Source of the DNA: Leucobacter_A sp035514995
Lineage (GTDB): Bacteria; Actinomycetota; Actinomycetes; Actinomycetales; Microbacteriaceae
NCBI GenBank assembly: GCA_035514995.1
Contig: DATJCC010000053.1
Coordinates: forward strand, 1 to 44,438
Direction: 5' to 3'
DNA length: 44,438 nt
Shown here: in pieces, positions 27,468 to 36,082 of the stretch
Numbering within the stretch: position 1 is the first letter of the stretch
Layout: each line of letters opens with the position of its first letter
The notes under the pieces: generated by a model
What the model was told of the DNA's origin: nothing
The model's input: only the letters and a program-made list of their open reading frames with translations
Databases searched by the model: none
Position numbers and translations under genes: made by a program

Positions 27468-28094
27468 TTATCTGCCTGATACCTTTGGTGATTGCAACAT
27501 CAAAAGTGCGTTGCGCATGAGACTCTGTGCATCAACACTTTGATTTTCAGTTAAAGCGGAGTCTTGGGCTTGCAAGACTGCTTGCCGCGAGCTTTGTTCT
27601 GACCATCCCAGACCCACAAGACCTGCAACCACTTGTTCGATGTTTGTATTCTGAGAAACAGTCGCGTTTTCTACATCGCTTCGTCGCGCTAAGTGCTCAA
27701 GTTTCCCGTTGAGAGAGATAATAATAAGTTTTGCTGTTTTAGGTCCTATCCCTGAAACCGTTCTAAAAACTTTTTCATCTTCCTGCGTTGCCGCAAAAGC
27801 TATCTCCTGGGGCGCTAGTGTTGAAAGAACGCCCATTGCAGATCTTGGTCCAACGCCCGTAACCGTAAGCAGTAGATGAAACACTTCAAGCTCATCAGGT
27901 GTCTGAAAACCGTATAGGGTTAGCGAATCTTCGCGGACAATAAAAGCAGTGTTCAAAGTCGCAATCGCGCCAACATGCAAGGCGGGCGCACGGGATCCAC
28001 TTGGCACCTCAACCCGCACACCGAACCCTCCGATTTCAAAGGTTGCATAGCCAGCTCCAAGCGCAATCACGCTACCCGTTATAGAAGTAATCAC
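27468..28094 (-). CDS. ruvA: Holliday junction DNA helicase subunit RuvA
   Basis: RuvA binds the Holliday junction and loads RuvB. MITSITGSVIAL begins the OB fold, LLTVTGVGPRSAM and VSGIGPKTAKLI are the two helix-hairpin-helix motifs (about residues 75-120), and the C-terminal domain III that contacts RuvB covers about 150-208. It starts with GTG at 28094, with TATCCT exactly six bases upstream and no ribosome-binding site. No ruvC precedes it; the next gene upstream on this strand is leuA. Confidence 0.95.
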   Translation of the reverse strand: MITSITGSVIALGAGYATFEIGGFGVRVEVPSGSRAPALHVGAIATLNTAFIVREDSLTLYGFQTPDELEVFHLLLTVTGVGPRSAMGVLSTLAPQEIAFAATQEDEKVFRTVSGIGPKTAKLIIISLNGKLEHLARRSDVENATVSQNTNIEQVVAGLVGLGWSEQSSRQAVLQAQDSALTENQSVDAQSLMRNALLMLQSPKVSGR

Positions 28095-28147
28095 AGCATT
28101 AGGATAAAGCCATATGAGTAATTAAATGATGTGGCTCACCGATAAGT

Positions 28148-28163
28148 TCGAATATATTTTCGA
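28148..28163. promoter_or_regulatory. Probable LexA (SOS) box upstream of ruvA
   Basis: TCGAAT-ATAT-TTTCGA matches the actinobacterial SOS consensus TCGAAC-N4-GTTCGA at 10 of 12 fixed positions with exact spacing, within a longer inverted repeat GTTCGAA/TTCGAAC. It begins 53 bp before the ruvA start and only 4 bp after... the leuA stop lies on its far side. RuvAB is a classical SOS target. There is no T-tract on either side, which argues against a terminator. Confidence 0.6.
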
Positions 28164-28166
28164 ACC

Positions 28167-29927
28167 TCATGCTGAGACAGATGATCGCTCTTGCTCTCGC
28201 ACAGCTCTATTTATAGCGCTAATAATTGCCTTTAATGAAGCTCTGCTCGTGTCTGGGTCAATACCAACCCCCCAAAGCTGTAATCCATCAACCTCGAGAT
28301 GCACATAGGCGGCAGCCACAGCGTCTCCTCCCGAGCTCATGGCATGTTCTGCATAATCATAGAGAGTTATTTCGTGACCGGCATATGTGTTCATTGCAGT
28401 CAAGAAAGCGTCAACCGGACCGTTTCCAGATGCTTTAATCTCTTTAATCTCGTCATGATCACGATATTCTGCAGTTATCTCTGCCGACCCCTCTCCGGAG
28501 CTGACTGTTGATGTGCGCAGTAATTCATAACGACCCCAGCGGTCAGCGCCTTCACTCGTTGCTGGCAGATACTCGTCTTCAAAGATACGCCAAATAGCTT
28601 CGCTTGAGACTTCTCCTCCTTCGCTGTCAGTTACACCCTGCACAACGCTGCTGAATTCAATCTGTAGTCTTCTAGGTAAATCAAGCGAGTGGTCTGTCTT
28701 CAAAAGATACGACACACCGCCTTTACCCGACTGTGAATTTACGCGTATAACCGCTTCGTAGTTTCTTCCTAAGTCTTTAGGGTCGACCGGGAGGTAAGGA
28801 ACAGCCCATTCAATATCGTCAACGTGTTTACCTGCTGCTAAAGCATCTTCTTGCATGCGTTCAAAACCTTTTTTGATCGCGTCCTGGTGTGAGCCAGAGA
28901 ATGCAGTATAAACAAGATCCCCCGCCCAGGGGCTACGCTCATGAACATTAATTTGATTGCAATACTCAACTGTTCTGCGAATCTGATCTAGATTTGAAAA
29001 ATCGATTTGTGGATCTATACCCTGAGTAAACATGTTTATGCCGAGCGCGATAAGGTCGACGTTTCCAGTACGTTCACCATTACCGAAGAGGCATCCCTCA
29101 ATACGATCTGCACCAGCCATGTACCCCAACTCGGCCGCTGCTATTGCAGTGCCTCTGTCATTATGTGGGTGTAGCGAAAGAATCACATTTTCGCGATAGT
29201 TTAAATTCCTACTCATCCACTCAATCGAGTCAGCGTATATATTTGGCGTAGCCATTTCTACGGTGGACGGCAGATTTATTATTACTTTGCGTTCGGGAGT
29301 TGGTTTAAATATGTCTAGAACTTCATTGCAGACCTCAAGTGCATAATCCAGCTCTGTACCCGTATAAGACTCCGGTGAATACTCATAATAAATATCAGTA
29401 CCGGCACAAATAGATTCACGAGCAACGCACATCTTGGCACCTTCAACCGCCAGCTTTTTGATGCCCTCTTTATCTTCCCGAAAAACAACATCTCTCTGGA
29501 GGATACTGGTTGAATTATACAGATGAACTATTGCCTGTTTAGCGCCTATGAGAGATTCATAGGTCCGTTCTATTAGGTGTTCCCGAGCCTGAGTAAGCAC
29601 CTGAATTGTTACATCACTGGGAATTGCTTCTTCTTCAATAAGCTGTCTCACGAAGTCAAAGTCAGTTTGACTTGCACTGGGAAAGCCGACCTCAATTTCT
29701 TTGTACCCCATGCTTACAAGTAGGTCAAACATCACTCTTTTGCGCTCAGGGCTCATCGGGTCTATCAGTGCTTGATTACCATCGCGCAAATCAACTGCGC
29801 ACCACCTCGGCGCAGTTGTTATTTTCTTATCAGGCCAAGTCCTATCCGGTAAATCAACCTTGATCACTTCGTGGTAGGGACGGTAACGATGCACCGGCAT
29901 AGATGAGGCTTGCTGATTGTTTTTCAT
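28167..29927 (-). CDS. leuA: 2-isopropylmalate synthase
   Basis: LeuA condenses acetyl-CoA with 2-oxoisovalerate, the first step of leucine synthesis, and is feedback inhibited by leucine. The metal/substrate motif VDLRDGNQALIDPM is near residue 45, HPHNDRGTAIAAAELGYMAG near residue 260, and GNGERTGNVDL follows; the C-terminal allosteric domain covers about residues 440-586. The long form (586 residues) is typical of actinobacteria. The ATG at 29927 has AGGAAG at good spacing, so I prefer it to the upstream TTG. Expression is probably controlled by the leader peptide at 30001-30045. Confidence 0.96.
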   Translation of the reverse strand: MKNNQQASSMPVHRYRPYHEVIKVDLPDRTWPDKKITTAPRWCAVDLRDGNQALIDPMSPERKRVMFDLLVSMGYKEIEVGFPSASQTDFDFVRQLIEEEAIPSDVTIQVLTQAREHLIERTYESLIGAKQAIVHLYNSTSILQRDVVFREDKEGIKKLAVEGAKMCVARESICAGTDIYYEYSPESYTGTELDYALEVCNEVLDIFKPTPERKVIINLPSTVEMATPNIYADSIEWMSRNLNYRENVILSLHPHNDRGTAIAAAELGYMAGADRIEGCLFGNGERTGNVDLIALGINMFTQGIDPQIDFSNLDQIRRTVEYCNQINVHERSPWAGDLVYTAFSGSHQDAIKKGFERMQEDALAAGKHVDDIEWAVPYLPVDPKDLGRNYEAVIRVNSQSGKGGVSYLLKTDHSLDLPRRLQIEFSSVVQGVTDSEGGEVSSEAIWRIFEDEYLPATSEGADRWGRYELLRTSTVSSGEGSAEITAEYRDHDEIKEIKASGNGPVDAFLTAMNTYAGHEITLYDYAEHAMSSGGDAVAAAYVHLEVDGLQLWGVGIDPDTSRASLKAIISAINRAVREQERSSVSA

Positions 29928-29976
29928 TTTTCTTCCTAATTTAAGTTTCTGTGTTGGTAAAGCCAAAACACGAACA

Positions 29977-30016
29977 CCGCGACGAGGAAGGCCTGAAAGT
30001 TTAGGACTCGTCGCGG
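29977..30016 (-). promoter_or_regulatory. leuA leader attenuator hairpin
   Basis: A perfect 10-bp stem, CCGCGACGAG (30016-30007) with CTCGTCGCGG (29986-29977), encloses a 20-base loop. The first arm lies within the last codons of the leader peptide and starts six bases after its third Leu codon, so a ribosome stalled there for lack of leucyl-tRNA would cover it. A weaker hairpin (about 29951-29973) follows. No T-tract is present, so control is probably translational or Rho-based rather than intrinsic termination. Confidence 0.7.
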
Positions 30017-30045
30017 CAACTAAGAAGAAGCTGACGCAAAATCAT
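30001..30045 (-). CDS. leuL: leuA leader peptide with three consecutive Leu codons
   Basis: The 14-codon frame reads MILRQLLLSCRDES and stops 73 bp before the leuA ATG. Three CTT codons in a row plus one TTG give four Leu in fourteen residues, the hallmark of a leucine-sensing leader. It has no Shine-Dalgarno; TATAGT sits exactly six bases upstream of the ATG, suggesting a leaderless mRNA that begins at this start codon. Leader-peptide control of leuA has been proposed for other actinobacteria. The overlap with the hairpin at 29977-30016 supports a functional role. Confidence 0.72.
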   Translation of the reverse strand: MILRQLLLSCRDES

Positions 30046-30051
30046 GTTCTT

Positions 30052-30057
30052 ACTATA
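30052..30057 (-). promoter_or_regulatory. -10 box of the leu leader/leuA promoter
   Basis: TATAGT lies six bases before the leader ATG, a good -10 match placing the transcription start at the ATG. A convincing -35 is not visible; the upstream stretch is T-rich and overlaps the region after era. Confidence 0.5.
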
Positions 30058-30079
30058 CACGAAAAACCCTTGAAAAAAA

Positions 30080-30985
30080 CTAAAAACCCAGCCTTCTTAG
30101 AAATTTAGGATCCCTTTGCCATTCCTTTAAAACTGTTACTCGCAAAGATAACGTCACCGGACGACCGATTATTTTTTCAATTTCAGCTCGAGATTTTTTG
30201 CGTATTTTTTTTATTTGAGAACCTTTGTGCCCAATTATGATTCCTTTTTGGCTATCCCGCTCAACGATAATATTTGCGTAGATGCTTAACTCCCCGTCAT
30301 TGCCTTCTATTACCTCTTCTATTGTTACAGCTAGTGAGTGCGGAAGCTCATCGTGCACATCTTCTAGAGCAGCCTCTCGGATCAATTCTGCATACCTTGA
30401 CTGGGGGCTTTCTTCAGTTATTACTTCAGCAGGATAAAGAGCCTGCGAAACGGGAAGCAAGCTACTAAGTAGGTTCTTGAGCTCGGCCAACTGTTTCCTG
30501 TCGTCTTCTGCGACCGGAATAACTGCATCCCAGTCGCGCAACTGATCAACCATCGCAAGTTGATCGACTACGCGATCTCTTCCAACCGTGTCTATTTTAG
30601 TTACAATAGCTATTTTCTTTGTGTTAGGGTAATCATCTAGTTGTTCATTTATGAATCGATCACCGGGCCCGATATCTTCATTAGCGGGCACGCAAAAACC
30701 AATAATGTCAACGCCCCCTAGCGTGTCTTCAACGAGTGTGTTGAGTCTCTCACCCAATAGAGTGCGTGGACGGTGAACCCCTGGTGTATCAACTAGAATT
30801 ATTTGGCTGGAATCGGTGTTGACAATGACCCTGATTGCTTTTCTAGTAGTTTGAGGTTTTGAACTGGTAATGGCAATTTTTTGCTCCGCAAGCGCATTCG
30901 TTAACGATGATTTTCCGACGTTAGGCCTTCCGACAAAGGACACAAAGCCAGAACGAAAATCATCCTGACTAGCTATTTCAGTCAT
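30080..30985 (-). CDS. era: GTPase Era
   Basis: Era is a GTPase with a KH domain that binds 16S rRNA near its 3' end in 30S maturation. G1 is GRPNVGKSSLTNAL near residue 18, G3 VDTPGVH, G4 TKID near residue 127, and the KH motif GIIIGHKGSQIKKIRKKSR is near residue 249. The 301-residue length is normal. Its ATG overlaps the stop of the CBS/CorC gene by 8 bp. It is the last gene of the hrcA-dnaJ-rsmE-HIT-phoH-ybeY-CorC-era chain. Confidence 0.96.
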   Translation of the reverse strand: MTEIASQDDFRSGFVSFVGRPNVGKSSLTNALAEQKIAITSSKPQTTRKAIRVIVNTDSSQIILVDTPGVHRPRTLLGERLNTLVEDTLGGVDIIGFCVPANEDIGPGDRFINEQLDDYPNTKKIAIVTKIDTVGRDRVVDQLAMVDQLRDWDAVIPVAEDDRKQLAELKNLLSSLLPVSQALYPAEVITEESPQSRYAELIREAALEDVHDELPHSLAVTIEEVIEGNDGELSIYANIIVERDSQKGIIIGHKGSQIKKIRKKSRAEIEKIIGRPVTLSLRVTVLKEWQRDPKFLRRLGF

Positions 30986-32309
30986 TAGTGTTTTCTCCTA
31001 ATATTTTTGGCGGAAGACCCGTATCTATCCCGAATTCTTTTACATCAGTGACCATAGTTGCAGTATAGGTGTTAACCTTTTGACGTTTTTTTTCATATCC
31101 TGCTACTGTCAGTTTTATACCAGAAATAATGACGCTATCGTCGTATTCTGGAAGCCTACCTAGCTCTTTGGCCACAAGACCAGAAACTGTTTGTGCTTCT
31201 TCATCATCAAGTTCTATGTCAAAAAGTTCACCGAGCTCCTCAATGTCTAGTCTTGCATCAACAATGTAGGTGTTTTCAGATATCTTCGTGAAATCTGGAT
31301 TTTCACGATCATGCTCGTCGCTAATGTCACCAACAAGCTCTTCTATCAGGTCTTCCATTGTCACTAAACCAGCTATCCCTCCATGCTCATCAACAACCAA
31401 CGCAAGGTGGTTCGCCTGATGTTGCATTTGTCGCAGAAGATCATCTGCACGCTGCAGGTCAGGCACAAACTGCGGTGCTTTCATAATGCGGGTAACTGTT
31501 TGACCTGATGATTCTTCACTTTTTCTATAAATATATCCGGCCAAATCCCTTAGATAAGCAACTCCAACAATGTCATCTGAGTCACCAGCACGAACAGGAA
31601 CTCGAGAATACCTGGATCTCAGTAGCTCTTCAAAAACCTCTCTAATTGAAGCAGTAGAAGACACTGTAACCATATCGGTGCGTGGAACCATCACTTCCCG
31701 TACGAGCGTGTCACCAAACTCAACTACAGAGTGGATTATGTCTTGTTCTTCTTCTTCGAGCAGATCCTGTTCGGCAGCTCGATCCACAATAGACAGCAGT
31801 TGCTCACTTTTTATACGTTCATCAAGGTTGAACACGTTTCTAGTTGATCTTCTTGTAAGACGGTTAGATGTAATCGCAACCGGTCCCAGGACAATTCGCA
31901 ACGCTCTGACTAGTGAGCTCGAAACCCTAATAATAAACACTGAATGTATTTGGCCGTAAGATTTTGGGCCCATGGAAACTAGCAAAAAACTAAGAATACC
32001 TATTAAAATGGCCGCGCTTAAAATTACACCCCAACTGGTTTCAAAAAATTGCATTAAAGCTACTGCAAGTAATATTACGGCTAAGCGTTCTAAAAAAACC
32101 CTTGAAAAAGAAACAGCGGTCAGATGCGCATCTAAATCTTTAGTGATTTTCTGTAATCTTAGTCCTGGCTTTGTGTTTCTCTCGATCTGTTGCTCTAGCT
32201 CAGATCTTGATGAGATTTCATAAGCTGCTTCTGTTGCTGATAAAAAGGCAGCAAACAGACTAAGAAGTACTGCCCCGCTAGATAGCAACAAAAAAATGGA
32301 AAAATTCAC
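30978..32309 (-). CDS. CNNM/CorC-type membrane protein with CBS pair
   Basis: This protein belongs to the CorC/HlyC (CNNM) family, linked to magnesium or cobalt efflux. The N-terminal DUF21 domain has about three or four membrane segments (residues 1-165), then two CBS domains (about 205-330, including VREVMVPRTDMVTV and LALVVDEHGGIAGLVTMEDL), and a C-terminal transporter-associated domain ending near residue 425. Length 443 is normal. It is called hemolysin in many databases, but toxin activity is not implied. It sits between ybeY and era, its usual place. Confidence 0.93.
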   Translation of the reverse strand: MNFSIFLLLSSGAVLLSLFAAFLSATEAAYEISSRSELEQQIERNTKPGLRLQKITKDLDAHLTAVSFSRVFLERLAVILLAVALMQFFETSWGVILSAAILIGILSFLLVSMGPKSYGQIHSVFIIRVSSSLVRALRIVLGPVAITSNRLTRRSTRNVFNLDERIKSEQLLSIVDRAAEQDLLEEEEQDIIHSVVEFGDTLVREVMVPRTDMVTVSSTASIREVFEELLRSRYSRVPVRAGDSDDIVGVAYLRDLAGYIYRKSEESSGQTVTRIMKAPQFVPDLQRADDLLRQMQHQANHLALVVDEHGGIAGLVTMEDLIEELVGDISDEHDRENPDFTKISENTYIVDARLDIEELGELFDIELDDEEAQTVSGLVAKELGRLPEYDDSVIISGIKLTVAGYEKKRQKVNTYTATMVTDVKEFGIDTGLPPKILGENTND

Positions 32310-32311
32310 GC

Positions 32312-32767
32312 TTAAACCTTGTTTTGCAGAAAAGTTTTTAATAGTTCACTCTGCAGCTGAAACATCTCTGCTTCTTCGACCGGGGTGGCATGGTCAAAGC
32401 CTAATAAGTGTAAAAGGCCATGAATAAGCAACACAAACATTTCGGTTTCTGAACTGTGCCCCGCGGCAATCGCCTGCAACTGAGCTACCTTAGGACAGAT
32501 AACAATATCGCCCAAGAGCCCAGCTGGGGTTTGGGCTTCGGGCCGGCCCGGTCTTAACTCATCCATCGGAAAACTCAGCACATCAGTGGTGCCCTGTTCA
32601 CCCATCCACTGCTCATTGAGTTTTTGCATACTTTCTTCATCGACAAAAATTATGCTGACTTCTGTGTCTGGGTGAACGTGTAATGAATTTAATACGTGCT
32701 CTGTTAATTGAGCAAAGATTTCACACATGATTTCGGATTCAGTCTCATTGTGCACTTCAACGCTCAT
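32312..32767 (-). CDS. ybeY: Endoribonuclease YbeY
   Basis: YbeY is a metal-dependent RNase acting in 16S rRNA 3' maturation and 70S quality control. The zinc motif H-x3-H-x5-H is present as IHGLLHLLGFDH near residue 117, preceded by TTDVLSFPMDE. At 151 residues it is normal. It lies between phoH (29-bp gap) and the CorC-type gene (2-bp gap). Confidence 0.95.
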   Translation of the reverse strand: MSVEVHNETESEIMCEIFAQLTEHVLNSLHVHPDTEVSIIFVDEESMQKLNEQWMGEQGTTDVLSFPMDELRPGRPEAQTPAGLLGDIVICPKVAQLQAIAAGHSSETEMFVLLIHGLLHLLGFDHATPVEEAEMFQLQSELLKTFLQNKV

Positions 32768-32796
32768 ACCTGCCTCCTAGCAACCAGTACAGCCAT

Positions 32797-33777
32797 TTAG
32801 TCATCCAACTTATTTTTATCGAACTTTTCGTAGGCATCCACTATTTGGCTCACCAGTGAGTGCCTCACAATATCGTCACTAGATAAAAATTGGAATGAAA
32901 TATCATCTAAGTTTGAAAGAATTTTGGTCACAGTTCGCAATCCGCTAATGCCTCGAGGCAGATCAGCTTGAGTTAAGTCTCCAGTGACTACCATTCTTGA
33001 ACCGTATCCCAAACGAGTTAGGAACATTTTCATCTGGTCGGGAGTCGTGTTTTGAGCTTCATCTAAAATCACAAATGACTCATTTAGTGTTCTACCGCGC
33101 ATATACGCCAGCGGAGCAACTTCTATAGCACCTGAGCTAAGCAACTGGGCTACAGTATCGCTATCGAGCATCGATGCAGCAGCGTCAAATAGAGGTCTAA
33201 GGTAAGGATCAATTTTTTCTGAAAGAGTCCCTGGAAGATATCCCAACCGTTCACCAGCTTCAACAGCAGGTCTTGTCAGAATTATTTTAGCTACCTTGCG
33301 TGTTTGCAAAGCGGCTACTGCTTTAGCGACTGCTAAGTAAGTTTTTCCGGTACCAGCAGGGCCAATCCCAAAGGTTATTGTATTTTGATCTATCGCTTTA
33401 GTGTATGCACGCTGTCCTGCTGTTTGAGGTCTTATAGCCCTACCACGTACAGCTAGTATCTCCTCAGAAAATTTGGGATTTGTACCATCATCTACACCTT
33501 CAATAAGCTGACTCATTGCAGATTTTAAATCAGTCTCATCTATAGAAGTTTGTTTCTTAAAAATTTCTAAAATTTTATTTAAATGGTTTCTCGCTTTTTC
33601 AACACGTTCAGCAGATCCTTTTAGCGTGAGTTCATTACTTCTTGCAAAAACTTGAACGTTTGGATGCATCTTTCCAAAAGTTAACAAAAGATCATCATTC
33701 GGACCAAAAAAATTACTAAGTCGGTCACCCGTCAAATTTATATTGATGTGTGCCGTTTCTTGGTCGTTTTCATTCAT
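32797..33777 (-). CDS. phoH: PhoH-like ATPase
   Basis: PhoH-like proteins are ATPases that probably act on RNA; the partner YbeY is encoded next door. Walker A GPAGTGKTYLAVAKA is near residue 138, and FVILDEAQNTTPDQMKMFL is the Walker B/helicase-like motif near residue 233; GDLTQADLPRGISGL follows. An N-terminal KH-like region precedes the ATPase domain. Length 326 is normal. The start ATG is 9 bp after the HIT gene. Confidence 0.95.
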   Translation of the reverse strand: MNENDQETAHININLTGDRLSNFFGPNDDLLLTFGKMHPNVQVFARSNELTLKGSAERVEKARNHLNKILEIFKKQTSIDETDLKSAMSQLIEGVDDGTNPKFSEEILAVRGRAIRPQTAGQRAYTKAIDQNTITFGIGPAGTGKTYLAVAKAVAALQTRKVAKIILTRPAVEAGERLGYLPGTLSEKIDPYLRPLFDAAASMLDSDTVAQLLSSGAIEVAPLAYMRGRTLNESFVILDEAQNTTPDQMKMFLTRLGYGSRMVVTGDLTQADLPRGISGLRTVTKILSNLDDISFQFLSSDDIVRHSLVSQIVDAYEKFDKNKLDD

Positions 33778-33786
33778 TAAAGTTGA

Positions 33787-34143
33787 CTACTTTTCTGTTG
33801 TTGAAGTATTTGACTCTGTTAAGTCTCCAATTAAAACATGAGCATGCACGTGAAAGACTGTTTGTCCAGCACTAGCACCATTATTAAAAACCAAACGGAA
33901 CTCACCGTTTCCAAATTCATTTGCGATTTCTTTTGCCGCAGCAACAATCTTTGCTAATAGCTCTGGATCACCAGATGCGAGTTCAGTCACATCTTTATAC
34001 GCAGTGGTTTTTGGAATAATGAGAATGTGCACCGGGGCTTGAGGTGCTATGTCGTGAAACGCTAAAACATGATCATTTTCTAAAACAGGATCGACTGGGA
34101 TTTCTCCGGTTAACATTTTTCCAAAAACAGTTTGTTCACTCAT
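33787..34143 (-). CDS. HIT-family nucleotide hydrolase
   Basis: HIT proteins hydrolyse nucleoside phosphoramidates or related nucleotides. The histidine triad is TVFHVHAHVLIG near residue 95, and FGKMLTGEIPV near residue 7 and IIPKTTAYKDV are typical of the HINT branch. Length 118 is normal. It is placed between rsmE and phoH. The substrate cannot be read from the sequence. Confidence 0.93.
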   Translation of the reverse strand: MSEQTVFGKMLTGEIPVDPVLENDHVLAFHDIAPQAPVHILIIPKTTAYKDVTELASGDPELLAKIVAAAKEIANEFGNGEFRLVFNNGASAGQTVFHVHAHVLIGDLTESNTSTTEK

Positions 34144-34180
34144 ATCTTCAATTCTAACCTGGCTATGTTGAAGTTCAGCA

Positions 34181-34945
34181 TTACCATTTGTTAAGAACGG
34201 TTTGAGTAATCGCTAAACTTGCTGCCCCAGCGCTAGAGGTACGCAAAACTTGGTTGCCAACCAAAACCATTTCAGCTCCAGATTCAACTAACATTGAAAT
34301 TTCTTTATTTGAGATACCACCCTCAGGACCAACAATAAAGAAAATATTTTCGAGAGAAGAACTTTTTCGATCTAAGTTACGTTTCAACACGGCAGACAAT
34401 TTTTCGTCAGCCGATGGGTCCAACACAAGAACAAGATTCGTTTCATTCTTGCACAATTCAACTAGATCGGTTGACTTAAGCATTGAGTTGCAAACTGGAA
34501 TGTATGAACGCAGGCTCTGTTTTGCAGCTTCACGGGCGATGCGTCGCCATTTCAGTATGTTCTTTGATCGCTTTTCTGTGCTCCAACGGACAATAGAACG
34601 GTCTGCCTCCCACGCAATTATTTCATCTATCCCAAACTCTGTTGTCTGTTCGACAGCCCTCTCATCTCTGCCGCTTTTTGCTAATGCTTGGATCAAAACA
34701 AGTTTGGGGTGATTGGGTGCATCGAAACCAGTCTTTTGTAAACGGATTTCAACCAGATCTTGGCTGGCTGTTTTAACTTCTCCAAAACCCCAAAACCCTT
34801 TACCATTAGAAACCCGAATCTCTTCGCCCACCCGGAGCCGACTTACTTTTACCGCGTGCACAGCTTCATCACCCGTCAAAGAAATACATGCTCCAGTAAC
34901 AAATGTTTCGCCGGCTACACCCTCATTAAAATATTGATGGGCCAT
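34181..34945 (-). CDS. rsmE: 16S rRNA (uracil-1498-N3)-methyltransferase
   Basis: RsmE methylates U1498 of 16S rRNA using S-adenosylmethionine. The C-terminal SPOUT fold is visible in FFIVGPEGGISNKEI near residue 198 and VGNQVLRTSSAGAASLAITQ near residue 229, the knot motif. The N-terminal PUA-like part covers residues 1-70. Length 254 is normal. The start is 4 bp after dnaJ. Confidence 0.94.
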   Translation of the reverse strand: MAHQYFNEGVAGETFVTGACISLTGDEAVHAVKVSRLRVGEEIRVSNGKGFWGFGEVKTASQDLVEIRLQKTGFDAPNHPKLVLIQALAKSGRDERAVEQTTEFGIDEIIAWEADRSIVRWSTEKRSKNILKWRRIAREAAKQSLRSYIPVCNSMLKSTDLVELCKNETNLVLVLDPSADEKLSAVLKRNLDRKSSSLENIFFIVGPEGGISNKEISMLVESGAEMVLVGNQVLRTSSAGAASLAITQTVLNKW

Positions 34946-34949
34946 TACG

Positions 34950-36041
34950 TTACCTGAAGAAGCGGCCCTTCATTTTTTCAAAAAAACTTTGGTTTGCTTC
35001 ACTGAAATGAGGCTCTTTGCGACCCCGCAGAACCTGAAACTGTTTTATTAGTTCTTTCTCTTTGTTGCTGAGTTTAGTTGGCGTCTGCACTTGGACGATA
35101 ACTCTCAAGTCACCTCTTGATGAACTATTAAATCTTTGTAACCCACGACCTTTGATCGTGAGTGTGTCGCCAGATTGCACACCCGGTTCGATGTTCAATT
35201 CAACTTCACCGTCTAGAGCGTCAATCGTTGTCGTCGTTCCTAAAACTCCATCAGTGATATCAACATTCAATGTGCATAAAAGGTCATCATTTTGGCGGGT
35301 GAATATTTCATGGTTAGCAATTCGGAACTCTATAAAAAGGTCTCCGGTTTGGCCACCACCCGGACCAACTTCCCCTCCGCCACGTATCTGCATACGTGTG
35401 CCTTCTTCGACACCAGCAGGAATGTCAATTGTGAGAGTTTTACGTTCTCTTGTGCGTCCCTTGCCCCCACATGTCAAACAAGGGTTTGGAATTATGGTTC
35501 CATAACCACGACAACTGCCGCAGGTGTGGCTTGTCACCATGTTGCCAAACAGGGAGCGCACCTGCCGTTCAACTGATCCCCGACCCTGACAGACATCACA
35601 GGTTACTGGTGTTGTACCTGGTTGAACACACGATCCATCACATGTTTGGCACACGACGGCCGTATTAATAGAGATTTCTCGTTCTTTTCCGAAAATAACT
35701 TCTTCAAGCTCGACATCTATTCGGATTAGGGCGTCTTCACCTCTTTCAGATCTGGATCGAGGCCCTCCACCACCCCCGAATCCACCTCCAAAGAAGGTTT
35801 CAAAAATGTCACCAAAACCACCAAAACCGGCCCCATTTGTTCCACCCATGTCATAGCGTTGGCGCTCATTTGGGTCGCTCAAAACATCGTATGCATGTGT
35901 AACGTCTTTAAACCGTTCTGAAGCAGTCTCGCTAGGGTTAACATCTGGATGCAACTCTCTAGCTAAACGCCTGTAGGCCTTTTTGATTTCTTCTTGTGTG
36001 GCGTCTTTAGTGACACCAAGAATTTCATAATGATCTGCCAA
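34950..36041 (-). CDS. dnaJ: Chaperone DnaJ
   Basis: DnaJ (DnaJ2-type, beside hrcA) is the DnaK co-chaperone. The J domain has HPDVNP near residue 32, followed by a Gly/Phe-rich stretch (FGGFGDIFETFFGGGFGGGG). Four zinc-binding repeats follow: CQTCDGSC, CDVCQGRG, CGSCRGYG and CLTCGGKG, the first with Cys in place of the last Gly, as in other actinobacterial copies. A C-terminal substrate domain completes 363 residues. It lies 41 bp after hrcA and should share its CIRCE control. Confidence 0.96.
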   Translation of the reverse strand: MADHYEILGVTKDATQEEIKKAYRRLARELHPDVNPSETASERFKDVTHAYDVLSDPNERQRYDMGGTNGAGFGGFGDIFETFFGGGFGGGGGPRSRSERGEDALIRIDVELEEVIFGKEREISINTAVVCQTCDGSCVQPGTTPVTCDVCQGRGSVERQVRSLFGNMVTSHTCGSCRGYGTIIPNPCLTCGGKGRTRERKTLTIDIPAGVEEGTRMQIRGGGEVGPGGGQTGDLFIEFRIANHEIFTRQNDDLLCTLNVDITDGVLGTTTTIDALDGEVELNIEPGVQSGDTLTIKGRGLQRFNSSSRGDLRVIVQVQTPTKLSNKEKELIKQFQVLRGRKEPHFSEANQSFFEKMKGRFFR

Positions 36042-36082
36042 AACTCGAAGCTCTCCTCTGTAACTATCTAATTTCTACTCGG

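Noticed and set aside
28147..28164. Inverted repeat after leuA as a terminator
   Set aside because: No T-tract follows on either strand and the arms fit the SOS consensus better.
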